A DNA stretch of 64,000 bases from Betaproteobacteria bacterium (GTDB lineage: Bacteria > Pseudomonadota > Gammaproteobacteria > Burkholderiales > Usitatibacteraceae), in the NCBI GenBank assembly GCA_016720855.1, contig JADKJU010000002.1, positions 1 to 64,000 on the forward strand, given 5' to 3'. Below are positions 9,021 to 16,416 of this stretch, in pieces. Position numbers and translations under genes: made by a program. The notes under the pieces were generated by a model. It saw only the letters and a list, made by a program, of their open reading frames with translations. It had not been told where the DNA came from and ran no database searches. Each line of letters starts with the position of its first letter. Position 1 is the first letter of the stretch.

Positions 9021-11338
9021 GCGAGGATTTCCACGCGTTTGCCCGCGCAGTCAACCTGCAAGCGCCGCGCGGACGACCACCGCCGGAAGAGAACTTCACC
9101 GGCCCCGATGACTGCGGGAAGGCCCAACTCGCCGGCCCGGATCGCCATGTGCGAATTCGCGCCGCCCCAAGCGGTGATGAGGCCCGCAATCGGGTAAGAG
9201 AACAACCAGTCGAATCCGGGATCGGCGCTGGGAATGCACACGATCGCTCCCGCCAGGGACGCCCGGTCCTCGTAGCGGGTCACGGGAGCCGTGACCTGGC
9301 GCTGCGTGATGAAGTTGGGGGATGCGTCAGGCCATCGGAATCCCCATATAGAATCGGGATCTGCGATCACGGGCGGAAGGGAAAGTGCGAGCGTTTCGCG
9401 GTGACGAGCCTTACCATGTTCAATGCTGATTTCGAGCGCCTGCCGGGGATCGGACGCAGCCACGTGCAGCTCCTGAAACACGCCGATATCGCAATAAGCG
9501 AGGTCCGCTCGCGAGAGGCCAAGCTGGTCGCCGAATTCAGCAGCGAGGGAAAGTGCATCCGAGAGGTTTCGGGTAAAGTGAAATTTCGCGGACTCTCGCA
9601 ACTCGATACCGGCCTGAAGGAACTCGAAGAGTTCCACCGCGTCCGGATGGAGCCCGTGAGCTTCAAGCTGCCGGACCACTTCCCGCATCTGCGGCAGCGT
9701 GACGGAAAAGCGCCCCGCGGGCCCCGGTGGCGGCGGACGCCGATCCCAGTCGAAATAGAGGTCCGGCGCTTCGTCGTAGCGCGGCGAGAGAATGTCGTAG
9801 GTCCCGGGACGCAGATGCCCGTACTCAGCCAGGAACTCCCGCTTGCCGAGCTTCGACCGGTCGCCGGCGAGCTGGCTGCTCACCGTCGATACGCCACCCA
9901 GGAACGCATCGTAGTCGGCGTCGGTGAACACGCCCGTGGCAACGAGCGAACGCAGCATCTGCACGGCAATGAATCCCGCGCGCGCGAGCCCAGCAAACGG
10001 CAATGTTCCGTATCGCTTCGCGTCCTCGAGCAGCCAATAGATGCGTTCGAGCGTGTCTGCGCCCGACGACATCAACTGCTCGCGGCGTGCGCGAAGGATA
10101 TCGAGCTTTGCGGCATCGTGGCGCCAGAGCCCCTCCTTGGGATGGACGATGCGGTTGGTCAGGCGCCGCAGGCTGTCGGCGATGGCCTCGCGCTCCGGCC
10201 CCGTGAATCCTGCGTCGCCCAGCCGCGCCATCCGCTCCGGGAGATCGAGCGTATAGCAGGAGAACACGATCTCGAACTCGACCTTGTCGTGCAGGGCGGG
10301 CTCGGCGAGGAGGCGGTCGATGTAGTGGTCGACCAGCCGGCCGGCCAGGGCCTCGTCCAGATCCGCCGGGATGAACGAGTTGAACGACAGCCGGACGTCG
10401 ATGTACGGCAGCCCGAAAAAATGCGGCATCAAAGGAAAGCTGCGCAGGTTCCGGTAACCGTAGTTGTGGCGCTGATATGCCCAGATGGCGTCCGTCACGA
10501 GGTCGCGATAGAGGGAAAGAGCGAGCGGCTTCGGACGTACGCCGATGATCTCGGCGGGATTCCAGTCCGGCATGACGCCGTAGACGGTGCGACGACCCAT
10601 GAGGAACGGATGCGGGCGCATGCCGCGCACGACCTTCTCGTGAATCTGCCGCAACCGCATCTCCTGCACGGCCTCGTCCTGCGGCGGCTCGCGCAGCACG
10701 AGCGGACGCGCCTGGAGCAGCCACAGCGTCTCGCCCGGGTCGCCTGCGGATCGCGTGAACGCGAACTCGCAATCCACTGGGACGCCGTCGCACAACGCGA
10801 GCAGGTCCTCGAGCAGCGCAATCACGGGCGCGATGCCGGCCGGCGGATCGATAGGCGAACGCGCGGCTTGCTGCCACGAATGCCCCCCCATTCCGCGGGT
10901 CACGATTCCAGTGTCCTCGCCCTCCGCCCAGTTGATTACGCGATACGGCGCGCAGGTATTGGGATCGTGGGAGAAGGCGACGCCGGAAGTGACCACGTAG
11001 CGGAGCATCGGCTGGATAAGAACCTCATCCTCCTGGGTCGCCGCGCCGTAGGATGCGATCACCCTCTCGATCGCATCCCGAAGCTGTGCGGGGGCGATAT
11101 CGGGGACGGACAAGAACGCGCCGGCATTCGACTTTCCGGGTCGATCTTCGCGAACGCAGCTTGATCGCACGATCATGCTGTCGACGCAAAGGCTTGCTCG
11201 GACGCGGGCGAGACATTCGTCGGGTCCAGATAGCCATTCCCGCACCGTGATACATACCTGCGGGGCGATCCGGGCGGACCGCAACCGCCCTTCGAGAGCG
11301 GCAAGCGTTCCAGCCTTGGTCGAGAAGACGACGGACAT
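9017..11338 (-). CDS. L-glutamine kinase-like PEP-synthase family enzyme (Cj1418-like)
   Basis: This 773-residue protein is built like a PEP synthase or rifampicin phosphotransferase. An N-terminal ATP-grasp (PPDK_N) domain carries IVRSSCVREDR at about residues 56-66, and a swivelling phosphohistidine domain at the C-terminus carries GGANSHMAIRAGE with the probable catalytic His730. A large middle region of about 400 residues separates them. In Campylobacter the equivalent enzyme uses ATP to phosphorylate the amide nitrogen of glutamine, giving L-glutamine phosphate, AMP and phosphate, the first committed step of phosphoramidate synthesis. The N-terminus (FSTKAGTL) fits that branch and not true PEP synthase, which also has a PEP-binding TIM barrel that is not apparent here. 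Confidence 0.88.
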   Translation of the reverse strand: MSVVFSTKAGTLAALEGRLRSARIAPQVCITVREWLSGPDECLARVRASLCVDSMIVRSSCVREDRPGKSNAGAFLSVPDIAPAQLRDAIERVIASYGAATQEDEVLIQPMLRYVVTSGVAFSHDPNTCAPYRVINWAEGEDTGIVTRGMGGHSWQQAARSPIDPPAGIAPVIALLEDLLALCDGVPVDCEFAFTRSAGDPGETLWLLQARPLVLREPPQDEAVQEMRLRQIHEKVVRGMRPHPFLMGRRTVYGVMPDWNPAEIIGVRPKPLALSLYRDLVTDAIWAYQRHNYGYRNLRSFPLMPHFFGLPYIDVRLSFNSFIPADLDEALAGRLVDHYIDRLLAEPALHDKVEFEIVFSCYTLDLPERMARLGDAGFTGPEREAIADSLRRLTNRIVHPKEGLWRHDAAKLDILRARREQLMSSGADTLERIYWLLEDAKRYGTLPFAGLARAGFIAVQMLRSLVATGVFTDADYDAFLGGVSTVSSQLAGDRSKLGKREFLAEYGHLRPGTYDILSPRYDEAPDLYFDWDRRPPPPGPAGRFSVTLPQMREVVRQLEAHGLHPDAVELFEFLQAGIELRESAKFHFTRNLSDALSLAAEFGDQLGLSRADLAYCDIGVFQELHVAASDPRQALEISIEHGKARHRETLALSLPPVIADPDSIWGFRWPDASPNFITQRQVTAPVTRYEDRASLAGAIVCIPSADPGFDWLFSYPIAGLITAWGGANSHMAIRAGELGLPAVIGAGEVLFRRWSSARRLQVDCAGKRVEILA

Positions 11339-11347
11339 GATCCTGGC

Positions 11348-12097
11348 TCAGGTCCGCCGTGCGACCCAAACGTGCGTCGAATAGGGCACTCTCACGATCC
11401 CTTGCGGAAGTCCCGACACGTAGCCCGCAATCTCCTCCACGACGGCGCCGAATGCCGGCCCCGCTTGCCTCTGCAGGGTCGCATGGGAACGCCAGGCCTC
11501 GATACACTCGGCCGCTGTCTGTTCGTGGACCACGCGCGAATCCAGATGAACAACGGGGCCGAACAGGCCGCTTGCATCGATCACCGCGGTCTGGTCCTCG
11601 CGTCGGGTCCCGTACCCATAGTCGGGCACGCTTCCCTTGATGAGCGCCTCGATACGGGCCTGCACTGGATCGTCAAGCTGCCGATGATTCCAAAGGCAGG
11701 CGAACCAGCCCCCATGCCCAAGGATGCGGGCCGATTCCTTCAGTGCCGCCGGGCGATCGCAGACATTGAAGGAACTGCCGAAAGTGACGGCGCGAAACGC
11801 GCCGGAAGGCTGGCCCGTGTTCTCACCGGTCCCCTCGTGCCAGCGGACGCCCTCCAGGTGCTGCGTGCGCGCAATTCCGTGGCCGCGCATGGCGTCATTT
11901 GGCTCGACAGCATCCACGAAGAGTCCGCGCTTGGCGAGGGGAAGCGCGAGGTGCGCGACGCCCGCGCCGACGTCGCAGACGCGATCGCCGCGTCGGACTG
12001 TCATCACCGCGAGCATCGCGTCGATGGCCGCGTCGGCGTAATCGGGGCGCTTCAGGTATGCATCCGCGAGCGCCGTGTAATCCCACTCAGTTTTCAA
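11348..12097 (-). CDS. class I SAM-dependent methyltransferase (phosphoramidate cluster)
   Basis: This 249-residue methyltransferase has motif I RVCDVGAGVAHL at about residues 39-50 and a following acidic loop (AVEPND). A TTG start is proposed. It overlaps the kinase stop as TTGA, is preceded by a GAAGGG ribosome-binding site, and matches the ATGA/GTGA pattern of the neighbouring junctions. A longer upstream frame would only run through the kinase gene. It sits between the CysC-like kinase and the glutamine kinase, so it is the second candidate (with the gene at 6874) for methylating the phosphoramidate or its acceptor. Confidence 0.82.
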   Translation of the reverse strand: MKTEWDYTALADAYLKRPDYADAAIDAMLAVMTVRRGDRVCDVGAGVAHLALPLAKRGLFVDAVEPNDAMRGHGIARTQHLEGVRWHEGTGENTGQPSGAFRAVTFGSSFNVCDRPAALKESARILGHGGWFACLWNHRQLDDPVQARIEALIKGSVPDYGYGTRREDQTAVIDASGLFGPVVHLDSRVVHEQTAAECIEAWRSHATLQRQAGPAFGAVVEEIAGYVSGLPQGIVRVPYSTHVWVARRT

Positions 12098-12627
12098 ATT
12101 GTTCCCTTCCCCTTCAAACGTTCGAGCAGTTCGTCGGCCAGTGCTTCTGGCGCGCGGGCCGCATCGAACTCGACAACCCAATCGGCCTCCTGAGGCTCGT
12201 CTACGGGCAGGTCCAGGCCCGCCACGTCTGCCAGTTCACCCGAGTCGAAGCGCCGGTAGATCCCCTTGGGATCCCGGCGCCGCAGTTCCTCCAGCGGCAC
12301 CTTGAGGTAAACCTCGAAATAGCCCGGCAGGTTCGCCCGGTTCCACCCATGCACCTCCCGAAACAAGGAGATCGTGGCGATGACGACCGTAAGATCCTGC
12401 GACGCCAGCAGCCGGCACAATCGGGCATACCGCATCGCGAGTGCCAGCCGGGCTTCGCGATCGTGGCCGGCAGCCGCCTCGCTTCCGGCACTAAACATCT
12501 CGCGCAATTCGTCGCCGTCCAACGCCACGACGGCCAGGCCGCGCCGGCGCAGCTGCCCGGCGACCTGGCTTGCGAGGGTGGATTTGCCCGATCCGGACAG
12601 CCCGGTTATCCAGATGCAGGTTGTCAT
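12094..12627 (-). CDS. cytidine diphosphoramidate kinase-like, CysC-family P-loop kinase (Cj1415-like)
   Basis: This 177-residue P-loop kinase has Walker A GLSGSGKS at residues 9-16, LDGDELR, and a late RRDPKGIY motif as in APS kinases. Automated annotation would call it adenylyl-sulfate kinase (CysC). The middle departs from the usual CysC pattern (HDREARLALAMRY, ISLFREVHGWNR). No other sulfate-assimilation gene is in the window. The Campylobacter homologue Cj1415 phosphorylates the 3'-hydroxyl of cytidine diphosphoramidate, a close chemical analogue of APS. The start at 12627 lies four bases after the upstream TGA. A genuine PAPS-forming role, feeding the sulfotransferase-like neighbour, remains the main alternative. 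Confidence 0.82.
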   Translation of the reverse strand: MTTCIWITGLSGSGKSTLASQVAGQLRRRGLAVVALDGDELREMFSAGSEAAAGHDREARLALAMRYARLCRLLASQDLTVVIATISLFREVHGWNRANLPGYFEVYLKVPLEELRRRDPKGIYRRFDSGELADVAGLDLPVDEPQEADWVVEFDAARAPEALADELLERLKGKGTI

Positions 12628-12631
12628 TGTC

Positions 12632-13825
12632 TCATTGGTTGCGGTAGGAGGTTCGTTCTCGAAGCGCGCGCAAAAACCGACTGCGCTCACGCCACATCGA
12701 TTCGCGCGCCACGTACCGGCCCTTGCGTCGATCCAGCCGGTCGGCGAACCAGAGTGCCCAGGCCGGCAAACGCGCGGCCCAACGGGCCCTACCCTCCCCG
12801 AGCCGAGGGTAGCCCGCCTCGGCGCCGATTCGACCTGCACCCAGTTCGAAGAACACGTGATCCCGGTTTATCCACGAAGGTTTGCGAATCGCCCGGGGCG
12901 GCTTGGGTCGACGTCTCGGCTCCGTGTAGGAATCACCCCACCAGGGCAGGCCGTACGCTGTCGGCTCGAGTACTTGCGGGGCGTCCACCGACACGCCGAT
13001 CCATCGGCAAGCTGCTCCAACCTCCGAGACGGGATCTTGCCGCAGCGCATCAAGATGTACCACGCGAGTGTCCAACTCGCCGGAGCGCAGATATTCCAAT
13101 CGAAGCCAGTCCTGGACGAGAAGTCGCATGTACAGTTCGAACCAATCACCCGCCTCAGTCGGGGACGCACAGGCCTTTTCACAGAAGGCCTCGGTGGAGT
13201 CGATGGTGTCCACCGGATTACGGACAGACACAATGATCTTTTCGGGGCGAATCAGGTCAATGCCGCGCCACGGCAAGTGCGGCTCAATGTTGTAGGTTTC
13301 GACGAGATCGTCGGGCCAAAGCCAATCTCCATGGTGCAGGTGGATGAGCATCGCCCGAGTGTTCGCCGTGCTCCAACCGAGGCAGCTTGCCAGCGAAGCG
13401 TGAATTGCGGCAACCAGATTCCGGGGGTTACGCTCCGCCCGCGGAAGCGCGGCGGTCATGGCCTCGAGGAACCGGTCGCGGTCGACGGTAACCACGGCGC
13501 GCATGTCCTCTCCAAGCCGCCCCCCGTGAATGACGGAGCGGCTGGAATCGAAGAGCGCGTGATGTGCGGGAAAGTCCAAGAATGCTTTGCCGAGATCGGC
13601 GCCATCACGGCTCGCGAAGTCAGTGTTGGCCGCCAGGAAGTCGAATAGCTTGAAAGTGTGGGGCCACTGCAGGATCTCATTATGGCCGTCGAGAAACGCT
13701 TGGACCAGCATGGACCCGCTACGGCCCGTGGCCACGAGAAACACCAGCGGCAGCGCAGCCAATCTGCCGACCTCGGCGGGGGTGGGCAACGGCGCTTTCC
13801 GAGGCGCTTCCGGGGTGGCGTTCAC
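12632..13825 (-). CDS. sulfotransferase-fold protein, candidate phosphoramidate (or sulfo) transferase
   Basis: This 397-residue protein has the sulfotransferase nucleotide-binding fold. A 5'-phosphosulfate-like loop ATGRSGS is at residues 32-38 and a 3'-phosphate-binding-like VRNPVDTIDS at 201-210. It uses a GTG start with an AAGGAG ribosome-binding site that overlaps the wzt stop. Sulfotransferases recognise PAPS through its 3'-phosphate. The kinase encoded next door is predicted to make the analogous 3'-phospho-CDP-amidate, so this enzyme may move phosphoramidate instead of sulfate onto the polysaccharide (inference). Plain PAPS-dependent sulfation is the conservative reading. No signal peptide is seen, so it should act in the cytoplasm before export. 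Confidence 0.75.
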   Translation of the reverse strand: MNATPEAPRKAPLPTPAEVGRLAALPLVFLVATGRSGSMLVQAFLDGHNEILQWPHTFKLFDFLAANTDFASRDGADLGKAFLDFPAHHALFDSSRSVIHGGRLGEDMRAVVTVDRDRFLEAMTAALPRAERNPRNLVAAIHASLASCLGWSTANTRAMLIHLHHGDWLWPDDLVETYNIEPHLPWRGIDLIRPEKIIVSVRNPVDTIDSTEAFCEKACASPTEAGDWFELYMRLLVQDWLRLEYLRSGELDTRVVHLDALRQDPVSEVGAACRWIGVSVDAPQVLEPTAYGLPWWGDSYTEPRRRPKPPRAIRKPSWINRDHVFFELGAGRIGAEAGYPRLGEGRARWAARLPAWALWFADRLDRRKGRYVARESMWRERSRFLRALRERTSYRNQ

Positions 13826-13829
13826 TCCT

Positions 13830-15605
13830 TCAATGGCCCTGTACGCTTGAGCGCGTCCACGCGCCCGTACCCACGAAGGCCGCGCCCGTCGCGAGCAGGC
13901 CTCCCTCGACCACGAACTCGGCCACGTCGGGCAAGCTGAGGTAGACGTCCTCGTTCACCGAATAAAAGCGCGTCTGCTGCCGACTGAAGTAGCCGTTCTT
14001 GGCGATGAAGATCCAGACGTCGAAGCGGCCGGTGCCGAAGAGTAGCGGATCGACGCGCAGCATGATCGTCCCCTTGCCTTCGCGCGCATCAAGAGATATG
14101 TCTCGGGTCATGATCCGGCTGATCGGCTCTCTTGTGCCGGCCCGGAAATACACGAGGCAGATGTCCGGGCGTTCTGAGAAGTCCCGATCGACGACCTCGT
14201 ATGTCATAACGAAGGAAGCAGCCTTGCCGTGCTGCAGCTTGCGGCTTGGCGTTCCGAGGTCATCGAGAATCTCGAAGTGGCGGATAGCGATGGCACCTGT
14301 GCCATGCGCACCATCCGCTGAAATCCCGGATCCGACGTTTCCCGAGGTCGGATCGCGCTCTTCGATCCTGACGAACTCCACCGTCACGTGTTCCTTCGCG
14401 GCTCCCAGCGAGCCCCGGAACTCAATCATTCGCTGCTGGGCGAACATCCGGCAGGAAAGCATCGCGGGGCGATCGCTCGCGCAGCTCAAGGCAATCCCGA
14501 GCTGATGGCCCGGAGCCACCTCCCCGCGGCCGATCTCGAGCACCGCAACCGCCTTGCGGAAGATGCCGAAGCCATTGATCCACCGCCCACGCACTCCGCC
14601 AAGCGTCTCTGTCCGACCCCAGCACGAACCCGTTTCGACGAGCCCGGGGCCGGAAACCATGGCCTGCGGTTCGCATTCAGCCGGACGCAGCGTCGCCAAC
14701 GCAACGCCCGATCTCATGAGTGCCAGCGATGCCACGTGGATGGAAACCGGATTTCCGGTGTCGTCGCAGGCCGAAAACTCGAGCAGGACGCGACTACTGC
14801 CCGCGTCGTCTGCCGCGCGAATCGCCGATAGTGTCTTCAGCCGAAGCCGCTCCTCCTCCTGCAGGCGGATCGAATCCTCGTAAGCGCGCATCGCCGCTTC
14901 CGGCGAACCGTCGAGGAGGATCTGGCCACGGTCCAGCCAGACCATCCGGTCGCACAACCGCGATGCCGCGTAGATATCATGGGACACCAGGACAATCGTC
15001 GTCTGGTTCTTTTCGCACATCTCGCGGATGCGGTCGAAGCTCTTCTGCGCGAAATAGGCGTCACCCACCCCCAGGATCTCGTCGAGCACGAGCAGCTCGG
15101 GGTCAATGGCCGTCGAGGTGGCGAACATCAGACGCGCGACCATGCCGGTCGAGTAGGTCTTGATTGGCTGGTCGATGTACTCTTCCAGTTCGGCAAACTC
15201 GACGATTGCCCCAACTCGCGACTTCGCTTTGTCGCCCGAAATGCCGAGGTGCGCAAGGTAGGCTAGCGCGTTCTGACGCCCAGTAAAATCCGGGTGAAAC
15301 CCCGCACCGATCTGAAGGAGCGCATGGGCTCCCTGGCTAACCTCGAGGATGCCCGACGTCGGCTCTATCACCCCCGTAATCAGCTTGAGCAGAGTGCTCT
15401 TCCCCGCACCGTTGCGACCGATGAGGGCGACCCGCTCGCCGCGTCGGATCGTGAGGCTCACGCCGTCGAGCGCACGATGCTCGGTATAGGCAGCCGGATT
15501 GCGCAGCAACCCGAGCATGTCGAGCACCCGATCGCGAGGTCGCGTATACAGCCGGTACGTTTTCGACAGGCCTTCTGCCCTGACGATGAAATCTTCTTTA
15601 CTCAT
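13830..15605 (-). CDS. wzt: polysaccharide ABC exporter ATPase with long C-terminal substrate-recognition region (Wzt)
   Basis: In this 591-residue protein, residues 1 to about 245 are an ABC ATPase: Walker A GRNGAGKST at about 63-71, the degenerate signature STGMVAR typical of Wzt/KpsT, and Walker B LLVLDEILGVGD. The remaining 340 or so residues are mainly beta-strand-like. They appear to form two modules (about 265-410 and 425-585), whereas O-antigen Wzt proteins usually carry one of about 180 residues. In known systems the C-domain binds the modified non-reducing end of the finished chain and licenses export. The gene overlaps wzm by eight bases and is followed four bases later by the sulfotransferase-like gene. 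Confidence 0.92.
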   Translation of the reverse strand: MSKEDFIVRAEGLSKTYRLYTRPRDRVLDMLGLLRNPAAYTEHRALDGVSLTIRRGERVALIGRNGAGKSTLLKLITGVIEPTSGILEVSQGAHALLQIGAGFHPDFTGRQNALAYLAHLGISGDKAKSRVGAIVEFAELEEYIDQPIKTYSTGMVARLMFATSTAIDPELLVLDEILGVGDAYFAQKSFDRIREMCEKNQTTIVLVSHDIYAASRLCDRMVWLDRGQILLDGSPEAAMRAYEDSIRLQEEERLRLKTLSAIRAADDAGSSRVLLEFSACDDTGNPVSIHVASLALMRSGVALATLRPAECEPQAMVSGPGLVETGSCWGRTETLGGVRGRWINGFGIFRKAVAVLEIGRGEVAPGHQLGIALSCASDRPAMLSCRMFAQQRMIEFRGSLGAAKEHVTVEFVRIEERDPTSGNVGSGISADGAHGTGAIAIRHFEILDDLGTPSRKLQHGKAASFVMTYEVVDRDFSERPDICLVYFRAGTREPISRIMTRDISLDAREGKGTIMLRVDPLLFGTGRFDVWIFIAKNGYFSRQQTRFYSVNEDVYLSLPDVAEFVVEGGLLATGAAFVGTGAWTRSSVQGH

Positions 15606-16413
15606 GGTCTGCGAGGACAGCCTTAAACCGCTCGAAAAACGCGGTGCCCGCCCAGTAGCTCGCGAACGCTATCAGGACGAATCCACCCATCGGGATTGGG
15701 GAAGGGGATTGTCCCGCGAGAAGGACTTGGCGGTATGCCTCCACCATGTAGGTAACCGGATTCAGATCCACCAACATCATGAAAGGTTCTGGAATCATTT
15801 CGCGCGTATATCCGATCGGCGAGACAAACATCAGCAGCATCAGAAAAAGATTTACGAAGTAGCTCACGTCAGTGAGTGCGACGGCCAAGGAGGCAAGAAC
15901 AAGCACGATGCCCACCAGCATGAGAACCTGAAGCGCCACCAAAACTGGCAGTAAGAGCGCCTTCCACGCGAGATGGCCGGATGCGGCAAGCAGCGCGAGA
16001 AGGAGCGCAAGACTCACCATCTGCGTGGCAAGACTCGCCAACACGCTTCGGACGGGCACGAGTTCAATGGGAAGCATCACGTTCTTGACCAGGTGCATGT
16101 TCTGCTTGATGCACAACGTTCCGGCCGACAACGCTTCCGAAAGGCCAATGAATGGAATGAGACCACAGAAGACAAACAGCGCGTAGTCGAATCCCTTGTA
16201 CTGCGGCAACTGCATGCGGAACACCACCGAATACACGAACAAGTAGATAGCCAGCAGGAGCAGTGGATGGAGCAGCAGCCACAGCATTCCGAGCACGGAG
16301 CCGGAATAGCGCTTCTCCAGTTCGACACGTGTCACGGCAACGAGCACCTTGCGGTACCGCCATGACAGCCTAAGGAGCGCGGCTGGCGCGAAGGATTGCC
16401 TGCGATCACTCAT
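15598..16413 (-). CDS. wzm: polysaccharide ABC exporter permease (Wzm)
   Basis: This 271-residue inner-membrane protein of the ABC-2 type has about six hydrophobic segments and the family motif VELEKRYSGSVLGMLW near the N-terminus. The periplasmic-loop and amphipathic-helix pattern matches O-antigen and capsule exporters. With the overlapping ATPase gene it should form the channel that moves lipid-linked polysaccharide across the inner membrane. Assembly is therefore ABC-dependent and not Wzy-dependent. Base composition is low for this window: 30 of 60 bases are G/C at 15841-15900. Confidence 0.93.
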   Translation of the reverse strand: MSDRRQSFAPAALLRLSWRYRKVLVAVTRVELEKRYSGSVLGMLWLLLHPLLLLAIYLFVYSVVFRMQLPQYKGFDYALFVFCGLIPFIGLSEALSAGTLCIKQNMHLVKNVMLPIELVPVRSVLASLATQMVSLALLLALLAASGHLAWKALLLPVLVALQVLMLVGIVLVLASLAVALTDVSYFVNLFLMLLMFVSPIGYTREMIPEPFMMLVDLNPVTYMVEAYRQVLLAGQSPSPIPMGGFVLIAFASYWAGTAFFERFKAVLADHE

Positions 16414-16416
16414 CGT

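Noticed and set aside
8663..11164. 833-codon open frame on the plus strand
   Set aside because: Opposite the glutamine-kinase-like gene, whose domain motifs and coupled neighbours are convincing.
9017..11338. True phosphoenolpyruvate synthase
   Set aside because: The ATP-grasp and phosphohistidine domains are present, but no PEP-binding barrel signature follows the histidine domain, and the neighbours belong to glutamine phosphate metabolism.
12094..12627. Assignment of the CysC-like kinase to sulfate assimilation
   Set aside because: No ATP sulfurylase, PAPS reductase or transporter gene is nearby, and the three flanking enzymes fit the phosphoramidate route better. Not fully excluded because a sulfotransferase-like gene is adjacent.
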